Assembly: GCF_040649515.1 (NCBI RefSeq)
Contig: NZ_JBEZFP010000029.1
Location: 1 to 64,000, forward strand
Length of the DNA: 64,000 nucleotides
Direction of reading: 5' to 3'
Source of the DNA: Yinghuangia elevatio
Lineage (GTDB): Bacteria > Actinomycetota > Actinomycetes > Streptomycetales > Streptomycetaceae
Notes under the pieces: model-generated
What the model was told of the DNA's origin: nothing
The model's input: the letters and a program-made list of their open reading frames with translations, nothing else
The model's database searches: none
In this document: in pieces, positions 16,773 to 24,263 of the stretch
How the letters are laid out: each line of letters starts with the position of its first letter
Numbering within the stretch: position 1 is the stretch's first letter
Translations under genes and position numbers: made by a program

Positions 16773-17087
16773 CTATGCCGTCGGGCCGTCCGGGTGCGCC
16801 GCGAGGTAGCGCTCGACGGTCTCGACCTTCTTCGTCAGCCCGTCGGTCACGCCGTCGCGGATGTCGGCCTTGAGCGTCATGCTGACCCGCCCGCTGCGCG
16901 CGCGGACCGCGTCGACGGCGTCCTTCACGACCGCCATGACCTCGTCCCACTCGCCCTCGACGCTCGTGAACATCGCATCGGTACGATTCGGCAACCCGCT
17001 CGCGCGGACCACCCGCACGGCTTCGGCGACGGCCTCACCGACGTCCTCGCCGATGCCCAGCGGAGTAACGGAAAACGCGACGATCAC
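16773..17087 (-). CDS. MTH1187/YqgV-family thiamine-binding protein
   Basis: 104 aa from GTG 17087, chosen over TTG 17093 because AGGAGG lies 8 bp upstream of the GTG. The sequence (VIVAFSVTPLGIGEDVGEAVAEAVRVVRASGL; MFTSVEGEWDEVMAVVKDAVDAV) matches the small ferredoxin-like MTH1187 family, reported to bind thiamine or its precursors. It is monocistronic, with an Asp/His-containing C-terminal tail. Confidence 0.85.
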   Translation of the reverse strand: MIVAFSVTPLGIGEDVGEAVAEAVRVVRASGLPNRTDAMFTSVEGEWDEVMAVVKDAVDAVRARSGRVSMTLKADIRDGVTDGLTKKVETVERYLAAHPDGPTA

Positions 17088-17149
17088 CGACAAACCTCCT
17101 GACGCGACGGTTGTCCCGCCACCCTAACGAGGTGCCGCCGCCGCGTCCG

Positions 17150-17203
17150 CCTCACAACGCCGCGTCACGAAGCCGCGTCACGAAGCCGCGTCACCATGTC
17201 GCG
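17150..17203. repeat. Short GCCGCGTCACGAA tandem repeats
   Basis: Three to four degenerate copies of GCCGCGTCACGAA follow one another in the spacer between two leftward genes. No gene or terminator is evident. Confidence 0.6.
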
Positions 17204-17626
17204 TCACAGCCGGAGGCGACGCCAGTTGTGGGCGCCCTTCCAGCCTTCCTCGCCGCGCGCCCAGCCTACGAAGACCGCGAGCACGTCCGCGGTCGACTCG
17301 ACGTCGGCCTGGAAGTGCGTCTTGGCCGAGCCCTCGCGGTACTCGACGACGTACGGCTCCCCCTCGTCGCGCCGCGTCTGCACGTAGTACTGCTCGTCGT
17401 CCGGGATCCGCTCGACGACCAGGAACGTGTCGCCCTCCGCCCCGATCCGGTCGAGCAGCCGGTACAGCCCCGGGACGCTCGGCCAGTCGACCGTGGTCCC
17501 GTCCTCGCTGCGCACCGAGACCGCCAGCAGTTCGCGCCCCTGATCGGGCAGCTCCGCACCGCGCACGTCGTCCCGCACTTCCGCCTCCCCGATGTCTTCC
17601 CGGCCGTCCCCCGCAGGTGCGGTCAT
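17204..17626 (-). CDS. Uncharacterised acidic protein
   Basis: 140 aa if the start is ATG 17626 (MTAPAGDGRED); an in-frame ATG at 17683 would overlap the divergent radical SAM start and is less likely. I do not recognise a family. The C-terminal 100 residues appear folded, with LDRIGAEGDTFLVVERIPDDEQYYVQ, VEYREGSAKTHF and VLAVFVGWARGEEGWK. No membrane segment. It is divergent from the radical SAM gene with about 55 bp between starts. Confidence 0.7.
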   Translation of the reverse strand: MTAPAGDGREDIGEAEVRDDVRGAELPDQGRELLAVSVRSEDGTTVDWPSVPGLYRLLDRIGAEGDTFLVVERIPDDEQYYVQTRRDEGEPYVVEYREGSAKTHFQADVESTADVLAVFVGWARGEEGWKGAHNWRRLRL

Positions 17627-17681
17627 GCCCGCATCCTGGCACCCGCCGGGGACACCGGTCCCGGGCCGGTACCGTGACGGC

Positions 17682-18302
17682 ATGCCCGCGTACGACCTCC
17701 CGCCGCTCCACCTGCCCGCCCAGACCCGGCGTCCGCCGGACGTCGCCGTGGTGGTGCGCTACCGCAAGGCCGTGACGTACGGCATGCACGCGCTGCTGGG
17801 CGCGCTGGAGGCGAACCCGCCCGAGGTGGCGCACGAGGTGTGGCTCGGCCGCACAGCCGCGGAGACCGCCGAACTGGTCCGCACGGCCCTCGACGCCGGC
17901 GCCACCCGCGTCCTGGTTCCGTGGTCGTTCTACTCCCCCGACGCCGAGGCGATGGCCGCCGAACTCGCCGAAGTCCGCGCCGCGGTCGACGACCCGCGCG
18001 TCGTGCACGTGGCAGGCGGCGTGCACGCGACCGCCGAACCGCAGCAGATCCTCGACGCCGGCTGGGACCTCGCCGCCATCGGCGAGGGCGAGGCCACCTT
18101 CGTGTCCCTGGTCGCCGCACTCGGCCGCGGCGAACCCCTCACCGGCGTCCCCGGCCTCGCCCTGCGTGACACCGACGGCACCGCGCTGCGCACCGGAACC
18201 TCCGTACGCGGCCCGCTCGACGACACCCCCTCCTTCGCCCTCGGCCTGCACCGCTTCGGCCCCATCGAGATCACCCGGGGCTGCATCTACAGCTGCCGGT
18301 AA
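17682..18302 (+). pseudogene. B12-binding/radical SAM protein, 5' fragment (split by the mobile element)
   Basis: 206 codons from ATG 17682. The first 130 residues form a cobalamin-binding-like Rossmann domain (VAVVVRYRKAVTYGMHALLGAL; AGATRVLVPWSFYSPDAEAMAAELAEVR; GGVHATAEPQQILDAGWDLAAIGEGE). The frame then enters the radical SAM core and ends EITRGCIYSCR-stop, after the second cysteine of the CxxxCxxC [4Fe-4S] motif. The TAA belongs to the inserted element. The rest of the gene resumes at 33882. Joining 18298 to 33882 restores an open 450-residue frame reading GCIYSCRFCQTP. The intact protein would be a B12-dependent-type radical SAM enzyme of unknown substrate; this fragment alone cannot hold its cluster. 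Confidence 0.92.
18287..18298. other. attL: left attachment site
   Basis: CTACAGCTGCCG, matching CTATAGCTGCCG at 33870-33881 with one mismatch; the identical core is AGCTGCCG (18291-18298 and 33874-33881). It lies in the codons Tyr-Ser-Cys-Arg of the radical SAM cluster motif. A short imperfect core is typical of large serine recombinases. Confidence 0.85.
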
Positions 18303-18394
18303 TGCTGCGAACAGCCATTATTTGCAGACGTGTTCCTCTGCACCTGGTTCTCTCGAACGCGCCGACCTTCCCTGGTTGTGCCAGACGGCTGCAC

Positions 18395-18407
18395 TACGCT
18401 GAACCGC
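18395..18407 (+). promoter_or_regulatory. Candidate leaderless promoter of the nuclease locus
   Basis: A TACGCT hexamer (18395-18400) lies 7 bp before the GTG at 18408 and there is no Shine-Dalgarno sequence. This is the layout of actinobacterial leaderless genes, where transcription starts at the start codon. No clear -35 is seen. Confidence 0.5.
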
Positions 18408-19298
18408 GTGCGCTGCTACCTAGTCGCAGACCCAGCGGCCGATACGTCCGTCCTCGAACGCGTGCTGTCCGACGAAGGCATCGAGGTGGTGACACCGGGC
18501 AAGAGCTACAGAGAGCCAGCGGGCGGATCGATCGGCACCTGGCTCCCCCGTGTCGACTTTCTATGCGCGGTTCTTTCAAAACGCATTGAATGGTCGACGC
18601 CGCCCGCCGTATTCGTCGATATCGGCGTTGCTATCGGTTCTCGCATTCCCATCCTGGTGATCATCGAGCCGCCACGCATGCCAGACATTGTGCTTTCACC
18701 ACTCCAGGTGGCCCACATCCCGCTCCGCAATGCAGACGCCTTATCGCTACGGATCAATGCCTTTGTTCGCTCACTGAAATCTCCGACACCAAGCCTGCTG
18801 GAGCCACGCCGCCCGGATCTCGATACATTCGAGTCACTCCGTCGGGAGCTCCGGGGAATCTCTCCAGACCAAAGACCCGAACCACTCTATCTTGAAATTG
18901 AAAGAGTCGTCGTAAAGCTTCTCAATCTGCACGGCGCTCTTATCGAGCCCAGCAACTACAGGAAGGGGGATCGTGGGTTTGATTTTGCCGCATGGATCCC
19001 CGGGACCGAGTCCGTTTTACCCGAACCCCTCCTGTTCGAGGTAAAAATGTCACGAACCGGTCAAATTCGGAGCGAGACTTTCGAACGTCTACAACTGGCA
19101 GTAGAGCACCGAAACGCTTCAATGGGCGTAATCATCTTCTACGGATTCGGAGAACGCCCTCGCTTGCCACTCGAAAATTGGCCGCTAATCATGGCATTTG
19201 AGCTAGACGAACTTCTCGAATCCCTTGAATCAACCTCGTTAGCTCAAGTATTTATCGATGCCAGAAATGCGCTAGCCCATGGCAGGCCCCACAGATGA
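18408..19298 (+). CDS. Putative TIR/nucleosidase-like plus PD-(D/E)xK nuclease two-domain protein
   Basis: 296 aa from GTG 18408 (an ATG at 18330 would add 26 unlikely residues). Residues 1-125 look like a small Rossmann-type domain: CYLVADP, then VDFLCAVLS, then PPAVFVDIGVAIGSRIPILVI. The last segment resembles the 'E-lG-A...-kPvl-i' strand of TIR-like and nucleoside deoxyribosyltransferase-like folds, with Asp71 where Glu is usual. Residues 155-296 look like a restriction-endonuclease fold with D192, E211 and K213 (GFDFAAW; LLFEVK). GC is visibly lower than in flanking genes and codons often end in A or T. It overlaps the next nuclease gene by ATGA. A defence or anti-competitor role is inferred, not shown. 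Confidence 0.6.
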   Translation: MRCYLVADPAADTSVLERVLSDEGIEVVTPGKSYREPAGGSIGTWLPRVDFLCAVLSKRIEWSTPPAVFVDIGVAIGSRIPILVIIEPPRMPDIVLSPLQVAHIPLRNADALSLRINAFVRSLKSPTPSLLEPRRPDLDTFESLRRELRGISPDQRPEPLYLEIERVVVKLLNLHGALIEPSNYRKGDRGFDFAAWIPGTESVLPEPLLFEVKMSRTGQIRSETFERLQLAVEHRNASMGVIIFYGFGERPRLPLENWPLIMAFELDELLESLESTSLAQVFIDARNALAHGRPHR

Positions 19299-19831
19299 CC
19301 ACGTTCTATCAAGCTCGATTGGGGGCATACCTAAAGCGCGCCGAGCGCGGCACAGACGCTCGCATGCGGGGCAGATACTACGAGAATCTACTCGACTACT
19401 TAATCAGTGCGATCCCTGGCTGCCAGGCAGAAAGAAACACACTCAACTACTACGGAACCGAAGAAGTCGATATTACTGTAGCGAACACCCGGCCCTCTGA
19501 TGGCCTGAGACTTCTGCCCGAATTCTTCGTTGTTGAATGCAAAAACTGGTCGTCGCCCGTCGATAGCACTACGCTCGGATATTTCGTCAACGTTGTCGTC
19601 GACCGGGGCTGCTCCCTTGGAATCCTCGCAGCCGCAAACGGTATCACTGGTCACCAGGAGCATCGCACTCGCGCGCATGCAATCGGCGCAGCTGCACTTG
19701 TACGGCAGATCAGTATTCTGGTTGTTACCTCGGACGACCTGCGACGCCTTAGCACGCCGAAAGATATGGTCGAACTGCTGCATCGCCGTCGCCTATCCCT
19801 GACGGCACGCGGATCAATCTTTCTCGGCTGA
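19295..19831 (+). CDS. Mrr-like PD-(D/E)xK restriction endonuclease-fold protein
   Basis: 178 aa, ATG overlapping the upstream stop (ATGA), so the two genes are coupled. It carries the full Mrr/Holliday-resolvase-like nuclease pattern: E30 in RYYENLLDYL, D59 in EEVDITVA, E81-x-K83 in FFVVECKNW, then a helix with TTLGYFVNVV and a GILAAANGITG strand. A DNA cleavage role is likely. No methylase, helicase or specificity subunit is adjacent, so it is not a classical restriction-modification system. GC is low for this genome. The partner upstream carries another nuclease-like domain plus a Rossmann-type sensor or effector domain. Confidence 0.75.
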   Translation: MTTFYQARLGAYLKRAERGTDARMRGRYYENLLDYLISAIPGCQAERNTLNYYGTEEVDITVANTRPSDGLRLLPEFFVVECKNWSSPVDSTTLGYFVNVVVDRGCSLGILAAANGITGHQEHRTRAHAIGAAALVRQISILVVTSDDLRRLSTPKDMVELLHRRRLSLTARGSIFLG

Positions 19832-19947
19832 AAAGCATCCAGCATGAACAAAGAATAGGGGTATGCCTAGCTACCTGAGCTGGAGAACTGATCCGCATAC
19901 GTGTGGTGCCCAGCGAGGACCCGCCGAGCACTACACGCTCTTCAGTG

Positions 19948-20355
19948 CTATAGCACGCTGTCGAGGTAAGTCTGTACTGGCTCGAAGACGCCGAGCGGGA
20001 TGTACTGCTTCACCCCAGCGTTGGACACCCAAGCCACTTCGGCGATTTCGTCATCGTCGGCCACGTACGCGTCTCCCGAGCCGTAGTCGCACGCGACGTA
20101 GTACATCGTCCGTCCGGTCGCCGGATGCACACGCTCACCCAGCAGCTTCGCGGCGGTCACCGTCAAACCTACCTCTTCGTGCGTTTCCCGTACGGCCGTC
20201 TCCTCTGGCGTCTCGCCAGGCTCGACCTGCCCCGCCGGGAACTGCCACGACAACGTTCCCTCCTTGACCTTACGGCGGATCAGGAGGACATGATCGTCCT
20301 TGACAATGATTGCAGCGGAGATTCCGGGTCGAGCATCAACGCTGGTCTGGGTCAT
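19948..20355 (-). CDS. Nudix hydrolase (candidate element-immunity protein)
   Basis: 135 aa with an exact Nudix box: GQVEPGETPEETAVRETHEE then VGL, so it should be catalytically competent. The start overlaps the end of the HTH-Nudix gene upstream by 20 bp, giving a two-gene leftward operon. In the Streptomyces element pSAM2, the plasmid immunity factor Pif is a Nudix protein that blocks redundant transfer between cells carrying the same element. Position inside an AICE-like element makes a Pif-like role plausible. A house-cleaning nucleotide hydrolase is the alternative. Confidence 0.8.
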   Translation of the reverse strand: MTQTSVDARPGISAAIIVKDDHVLLIRRKVKEGTLSWQFPAGQVEPGETPEETAVRETHEEVGLTVTAAKLLGERVHPATGRTMYYVACDYGSGDAYVADDDEIAEVAWVSNAGVKQYIPLGVFEPVQTYLDSVL

Positions 20356-21034
20356 CCTGCCCCTCCAGGGCTTCTAGCACGGGCGGGTAAATCCGGTCTC
20401 TCGGCAGGAACTTTGTCACCTGGTCGCGAGGGACCCACATGACATCAACGTTCTCCACCATATCTCTATTCTCCACATCGCCCGCCAAATATTCGCAGAG
20501 ATGGTAGACGGCCAGCACGCGCGTGACGGGGTGCAACCGCTGCCCGAGCGACTGCGTCACGGCGCAGTGAACGCCCGTCTCCGCGAGGGTCTCCCTAACG
20601 GCCACAGACGCGGAATCACCCCCGGGCTTCACCACGCCGGCAGGGAATTGCCACGTAATCCCCCCGGCATCATTTCCACGGCGGCATACGATCAAGACCT
20701 GATGTTCCTTGAGCACCACGGCAATCGCGATCGTCAGAGCTTGCGCCTCCGTCGGCAATGCTGGCGCCGCTCCTGTCGGCCCCTCGATAGCCCGGAAGAA
20801 CCGAGTTCGCGCCGTCGGCGACGCACGCTCTAAGGCGGCGTCAAGGATCTGTTGGGCTTCCGTACGCGGGACCAAGCCGGGCTTTTCATGCCACGTCGCG
20901 ACCGTGCGAATTGCCACGCCGAGGTGGGCCGCGAACGCATCGTTCGACATCCGCAAGGCGGCTTGCAACGCACCGGCCAAGCCACCGGTCCACTCGTCTA
21001 CGACTTCCATTCCAAGGCGCCCCCTCGTATTCAC
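20336..21034 (-). CDS. HTH plus degenerate Nudix-domain protein
   Basis: 232 aa. Residues 15-75 form an XRE-like helix-turn-helix (MSNDAFAAHLGVAIRTVATWH). Residues 95-220 are a Nudix fold (VLIVCRRGNDAGGITWQFPAG). Its box reads GVVKPGGDSASVAVRETLAE then TGV: the Glu after the first Gly is Gly, and the first of the two metal-binding Glu is Ala, so hydrolysis is doubtful. That combination suggests a ligand-sensing transcription regulator of the NrtR type, or a Pif relative. A pair of perfect palindromes lies 16-66 bp upstream, fitting autoregulation. It is co-transcribed with the intact Nudix gene downstream. Confidence 0.8.
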   Translation of the reverse strand: MNTRGRLGMEVVDEWTGGLAGALQAALRMSNDAFAAHLGVAIRTVATWHEKPGLVPRTEAQQILDAALERASPTARTRFFRAIEGPTGAAPALPTEAQALTIAIAVVLKEHQVLIVCRRGNDAGGITWQFPAGVVKPGGDSASVAVRETLAETGVHCAVTQSLGQRLHPVTRVLAVYHLCEYLAGDVENRDMVENVDVMWVPRDQVTKFLPRDRIYPPVLEALEGQDDPDQR

Positions 21035-21049
21035 GAGAGCCGAATTGCA

Positions 21050-21100
21050 CTACCAATGCACTGCCAGTGCATCACTACTGCACTGGCAGTGCATTGGTAG
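21050..21100. promoter_or_regulatory. Twin-palindrome operator (22-bp perfect inverted repeat)
   Basis: A 22-bp arm (21050-21071) is repeated exactly inverted at 21079-21100 with a 7-bp spacer. Each arm contains its own palindrome, TGCACTGCCAGTGCA and TGCACTGGCAGTGCA, whose centres are 22 bp (two helical turns) apart. This is what a dimeric HTH regulator bound as a pair would need. It is immediately upstream of the HTH-Nudix gene (start 21034) and between it and the GntR gene. Confidence 0.85.
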
Positions 21101-21160
21101 GTTCCGGCTCACAGGCTTAACTGTTTGTCATGAACAACGCCGCGAAAGAACGACAGCCGA

Positions 21161-21502
21161 CTATCCGAGCGCCTTGAGCTGATCCTCAATCCGCGCGACC
21201 CGTTCGGCGAGTGCGCGAATTTCTTCTCGTAGCGCTTTCCCCTCGCCCGAGGAGACCGCGCCGTCGGAGGAATCCTGTGCCTTTACGAACGTTCCGCGCC
21301 CTGGCGCCGACGCCACGATTCCTTCTTGCTGAAGAAGCTTGACCGCGTTGTGCGCGGTGACCTCCGTCACCCCGTATTCCTTGCTCAGCTTGTCAAGCGA
21401 CGGAATTTTCCCGACTCCGAACTCACCCTCGTGAATACGCAGGCGCAACTCATCGGCAACCTGCAAATGCAGCGCTCGCGGGTCATCTCGATTGATCGGC
21501 AT
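21161..21502 (-). CDS. Short GntR-family transcription regulator
   Basis: 113 aa from ATG 21502 (MPINRDDPRALHLQ); an upstream in-frame start at 21589 adds non-homologous residues. It has a GntR winged helix (ALHLQVADELRLRIHEGEFGVGKIPSLDKLSKEYGV; HNAVKLLQQEGIV; GRGTFV), then only a short coiled-coil-like tail (LREEIRALAERVARIEDQLKAL) and no effector domain. GntR proteins of this kind (KorSA in pSAM2) repress transfer and replication genes of Streptomyces elements. It is divergent from the main rightward operon, with CTAGGG-containing motifs in between. Confidence 0.85.
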   Translation of the reverse strand: MPINRDDPRALHLQVADELRLRIHEGEFGVGKIPSLDKLSKEYGVTEVTAHNAVKLLQQEGIVASAPGRGTFVKAQDSSDGAVSSGEGKALREEIRALAERVARIEDQLKALG

Positions 21503-21533
21503 GCCCCCACGGTACCGCCGACGCCCCGGGCGC

Positions 21534-21620
21534 ACTAGGGCACCACGCAGCACCTGTTGACAGCAGGCCCTAGACCATGCTGTGCTCATGACATGGCACC
21601 CTAGGGTGCCCTACTGCACC
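21534..21620. promoter_or_regulatory. Candidate GntR operators around CCCTAG/CTAGGG
   Basis: A perfect 16-bp palindrome GGCACCCTAGGGTGCC (21595-21610) is flanked by related half sites CTAGGGCACC (21535-21544), GCCCTAGACC (21568 region) and GCCCTACTGCACC (21608-21620). They lie just upstream of the GntR start at 21502, so autoregulation is the obvious reading. A TTGACA hexamer sits at 21557-21562. Confidence 0.6.
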
Positions 21621-21788
21621 ACCAGTGGCCCGCGAGGGCTGAGGGTCCCGGAACCCTTGTCAACCGGAGGGCATGAGACCGAAAGGTCACGTCCCTGCCT
21701 GCAACGGGAGCACGCTCCCGAAGGGGACACGCACGAACTTCGTTGGTTCCGACGCTCCGCAACCGAGGGCGTCGTCATCACTTGACCT

Positions 21789-21864
21789 CTCGTCAGATCT
21801 GACGAGGCGCACGCATCGTGCGCCGGGGCGACCGCCCCTCCCGGCAAGGTCCGGCGGTCGCCCC
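21789..21864. promoter_or_regulatory. Three consecutive hairpins/palindromes upstream of the spread operon
   Basis: An 18-bp perfect palindrome CTCGTCAGATCTGACGAG (21789-21806) is followed with no gap by a 7-3-7 inverted repeat GCGCACG-CAT-CGTGCGC (21807-21823). A 12-bp perfect stem with a 16-base loop (21825-21836 with 21853-21864) comes next. TTGACC precedes them at 21782 and the ribosome site of the next gene starts at 21883. They could be operators, a structured 5' leader with attenuator, or an initiation site. Confidence 0.65.
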
Positions 21865-21895
21865 GTAGTCGCTCCTAGCTGAGAGGAGTTCGACC

Positions 21896-22165
21896 GTGCG
21901 AACCATTGTCGCTGGGCGTGTGGCGTTCTCGGGTGTCGAGTTCGCCGAGCTGGCGTTGGGGATCGACTCGGAGCTGTTCGCCGGCTCCGTGGGTGAGTCC
22001 GCGGACGAGCGGGCCGCGCGGCTGGACGCCGCGCGGGACGTGCTCGCGGACCTGTGGCGTGAGGACCCGGAGCTTGCCGCGTACGCGGAGAGCCTGTTGG
22101 ACGAGTCGGCGCAGGTCATCGAGCTGCCGGCGCGACGCACCGCCGGGCGGCGGTGGGCGGCGTGA
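21896..22165 (+). CDS. Small element protein, first gene of the transfer/replication operon
   Basis: 89 aa from GTG 21896, with GAGGAG 7 bp upstream. It is a small acidic alpha-helical protein (AARLDAARDVLADLWREDPELAAYAESLLDE) of a type commonly found at the head of AICE operons; I cannot assign a function. Its stop overlaps the next start as GTGA. No membrane segment. Confidence 0.65.
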   Translation: MRTIVAGRVAFSGVEFAELALGIDSELFAGSVGESADERAARLDAARDVLADLWREDPELAAYAESLLDESAQVIELPARRTAGRRWAA

Positions 22166-23601
22166 CGGAGACGCTGTACACGATGTCCGCGCACCGCCGG
22201 ATGGACCGGGCGCGGATCGAAGAGGCCAACGCCGCCGCGTCCGAGAAGACCGCGCTCGCCGCGGTGGTGCAGGCGCAGGCGGCGGCCCAGGTCGCCGAGA
22301 TCCGCCGGCAGGAACAGCGCGCGATCCGTGCCGAGACGAGCGCCGACAAGGCGCAGGCTCGCGCGGCGCGCCAGGCGCGCATCGGCAAGGCGCTCGCATC
22401 GGTTCGTGAGCGCCGGGACTTCGCGTTGGTGTCCGGTGTCATGGTCGCCTCGATCGGCACGGCGTGGCCGGCGCAGATGGGCTTCTACCTGGGCATGGGC
22501 ATGAACCCGGTACTTGCGGTGCTGGTCACCGCGATGACCGAGGGTGCCGCGTGGGCGGGTGCCGCGATGGCGTCGAAGGCGATCGAGGACGGCGACCGCC
22601 CCGCCGGCGTCTACCGGGCAATCACCTGGGGTTCGGCATTCGCCGCGGCAGCACTCAACTTCGCGCACACCTGGCACCGCAACATCCCGCTCGCGTGCGT
22701 GCTCGCGCTCGCGAGCCTGCTCGGTGTGCTGCTGTGGGAGGCGTACGCGCATTCGCGCACGCGGACCGAGGGCGGGAAGTCCGGTGCGCAGCTGCGCGCC
22801 GAGATCTACCGCAAGGCGCGGTTCCGCAAGGTGTCGCGTCGCACTCGCGACCTGATCGCCGCCGTTCCCGGGCTTGACCCGGATGCGGCGTGGGTGATCG
22901 CGTGGCGTGCGGTCTACGGCGCCGACCCTGGCGTAACCCGCCGCACGCTCAAGCAGCACCACAAGGCGGTCAAGGGCATCGCGAAGCTTCTCGACAAGGC
23001 CCCGGAGTTGGGGCCTGAGTCGGTCGGGCTCGCGGTGCTCCAGACGCCGACTGCGACGCTTGCGGACATGGCGCCGGGTGGCACGGTCGCCGAGTCGGTC
23101 GCGTCGGTTCGCGACGCAGAGTCGTTCGCGTTCGCCGCCGCCGGTCCGATTGAGGAACTGATCGGGTCGGACGCCGACACCGACGACGGCGAGTCGGTCC
23201 CCGAGTTGCCCGTTGAGTCGGGCGACGGCGCCGACGCGTCGGGCGCACGGTCGGTATCCAACCAGCAGATTTCGTCTGATTCCTCGCAAAACGGATCACA
23301 GGCGAGTCGGGCGACCGCTACCCCGCGTCGGGCGACCGGCAAGGTGCCGGAGTCGGCGAAGTCGACGGTTCCCCGCCGGAACGTCGCCGAACTCCTCTCA
23401 GAGGCACGCAAGTTGACGGCCGAGTGGCCGGATGACGACGTGAACGCCGACCGTATCCGGGTGGCGTTGCGTACGTCGGCGAAGTCGGCCCGACTGCTGC
23501 GTGACACGCTGCGCGCCGAACGCGAGTCGCCCGACCCGGCCGGGCTTCACCTGGTCGTCAACACCGACACCGACGACGGCGAGTCGGCGAGTTCGGCGTG
23601 A
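22162..23601 (+). CDS. DUF2637/SpdB-like membrane protein
   Basis: 479 aa from GTG 22162 in a GTGA overlap; GTG 22153 is possible but less well placed. After an Ala/Glu/Gln-rich helix, four hydrophobic segments lie at about residues 90-200 (FALVSGVMVASIGTAW; VLAVLVTAMTEGAAWAG; AITWGSAFAAAALNFAHTW; LACVLALASLLGVLLWEAY), followed by a long soluble region with acidic TDDGES repeats. The layout matches DUF2637 proteins, which occupy the spread-gene position in Streptomyces elements and help intramycelial plasmid spreading with TraB. The C-terminal part carries two copies of the DADTDDGES/NTDTDDGES motif. Confidence 0.75.
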   Translation: MTETLYTMSAHRRMDRARIEEANAAASEKTALAAVVQAQAAAQVAEIRRQEQRAIRAETSADKAQARAARQARIGKALASVRERRDFALVSGVMVASIGTAWPAQMGFYLGMGMNPVLAVLVTAMTEGAAWAGAAMASKAIEDGDRPAGVYRAITWGSAFAAAALNFAHTWHRNIPLACVLALASLLGVLLWEAYAHSRTRTEGGKSGAQLRAEIYRKARFRKVSRRTRDLIAAVPGLDPDAAWVIAWRAVYGADPGVTRRTLKQHHKAVKGIAKLLDKAPELGPESVGLAVLQTPTATLADMAPGGTVAESVASVRDAESFAFAAAGPIEELIGSDADTDDGESVPELPVESGDGADASGARSVSNQQISSDSSQNGSQASRATATPRRATGKVPESAKSTVPRRNVAELLSEARKLTAEWPDDDVNADRIRVALRTSAKSARLLRDTLRAERESPDPAGLHLVVNTDTDDGESASSA

Positions 23602-23978
23602 GGTTCCGGCGGCGTTTCTGGGACCCGACCGGCGCCCGCTACGGGCTGCCCACCTATCCGTGGCGGCTCGCCCCGGACGGTCTTGCGACGCGCAGGCAAC
23701 TGCGCGCCGAGGGCCTGCGGCCCGGCGGACAGCCGATCGCCGCGCAGGTGATGTGGCAGTCCCGGCGCGGCGTCAAGGTCGCGTATCTGTACCGCGGCGA
23801 CGCTGCGAAGCAGGTCCGGCCGATGACACCGGCGAAGTGGCGGGCGCACGCCGCGGCGATGCGCGCGCGGCGTACCTGCCCGGTCTGCCGCATCGCTCGC
23901 GACTACGTCATCCCCACCTCACTTGGCATGTGCGTGCCGTGCGCCGACGCGCCGAGCGCGCTCGACACCGCCGCGTGA
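23598..23978 (+). CDS. RRQRL-motif zinc-binding protein
   Basis: 126 aa from GTG 23598 overlapping the upstream stop (GTGA). It contains TRRQLRAEGLRPGG near residue 32, matching the RRQRL signature of a small actinobacterial element family. A C-terminal zinc site is formed by CPVC and CVPC about 20 residues apart. The function is unknown; conservation in conjugative elements and tight coupling to the DUF2637 gene suggest a part in transfer or spread. Confidence 0.8.
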   Translation: MRFRRRFWDPTGARYGLPTYPWRLAPDGLATRRQLRAEGLRPGGQPIAAQVMWQSRRGVKVAYLYRGDAAKQVRPMTPAKWRAHAAAMRARRTCPVCRIARDYVIPTSLGMCVPCADAPSALDTAA

Positions 23979-24050
23979 CACGCACCCGCACCACTGCACG
24001 TCAGCACGTCCATCGCACACCGGAGCACAAGACCAGTCGAGGAGACAGCC

Positions 24051-24263
24051 ATGGCCATGGAGCCCGGTAGCTACGACGTCGAGGTCACCTACAACTTCCA
24101 CGGGGGCAGTGGCCGCGCCACGGTCACCCTCATCGTCGCGCCCGGCAACAGCCGCACCGCCCGGGACTTGAAGGAGATCGCCACGGACCAGGCCAAGCGC
24201 GACATGCCCGCGGCCGTGGTCCGGGCCGGCGGGATCAACGTCGTCCGGACCCGAATCCTGTGA
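24051..24263 (+). CDS. Small beta-rich element protein
   Basis: 70 aa from ATG 24051 with GAGGAGA upstream. Not a family I recognise: an N-terminal beta-rich half (GSYDVEVTYNFHGGSGRATVTLIVAPG) and a C-terminal helix. The next gene overlaps it by GTGA. Probably an accessory protein of the transfer operon. Confidence 0.65.
   Translation: MAMEPGSYDVEVTYNFHGGSGRATVTLIVAPGNSRTARDLKEIATDQAKRDMPAAVVRAGGINVVRTRIL

Noticed and set aside
18250..18420. tRNA gene as integration site
   Set aside because: AICEs often use tRNA 3' ends, so both junctions were checked; no cloverleaf is present and the flanks clearly rejoin a protein-coding gene.
18408..19831. Classical type II restriction-modification system
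   Set aside because: Two nuclease-like proteins are present but no DNA methyltransferase is encoded in or near the pair.
21673..21882. Possible 69-aa leader peptide before the spread operon
   Set aside because: The GGAGG is only 2 bp from the ATG, the frame runs through the three hairpins, and the composition is not protein-like.
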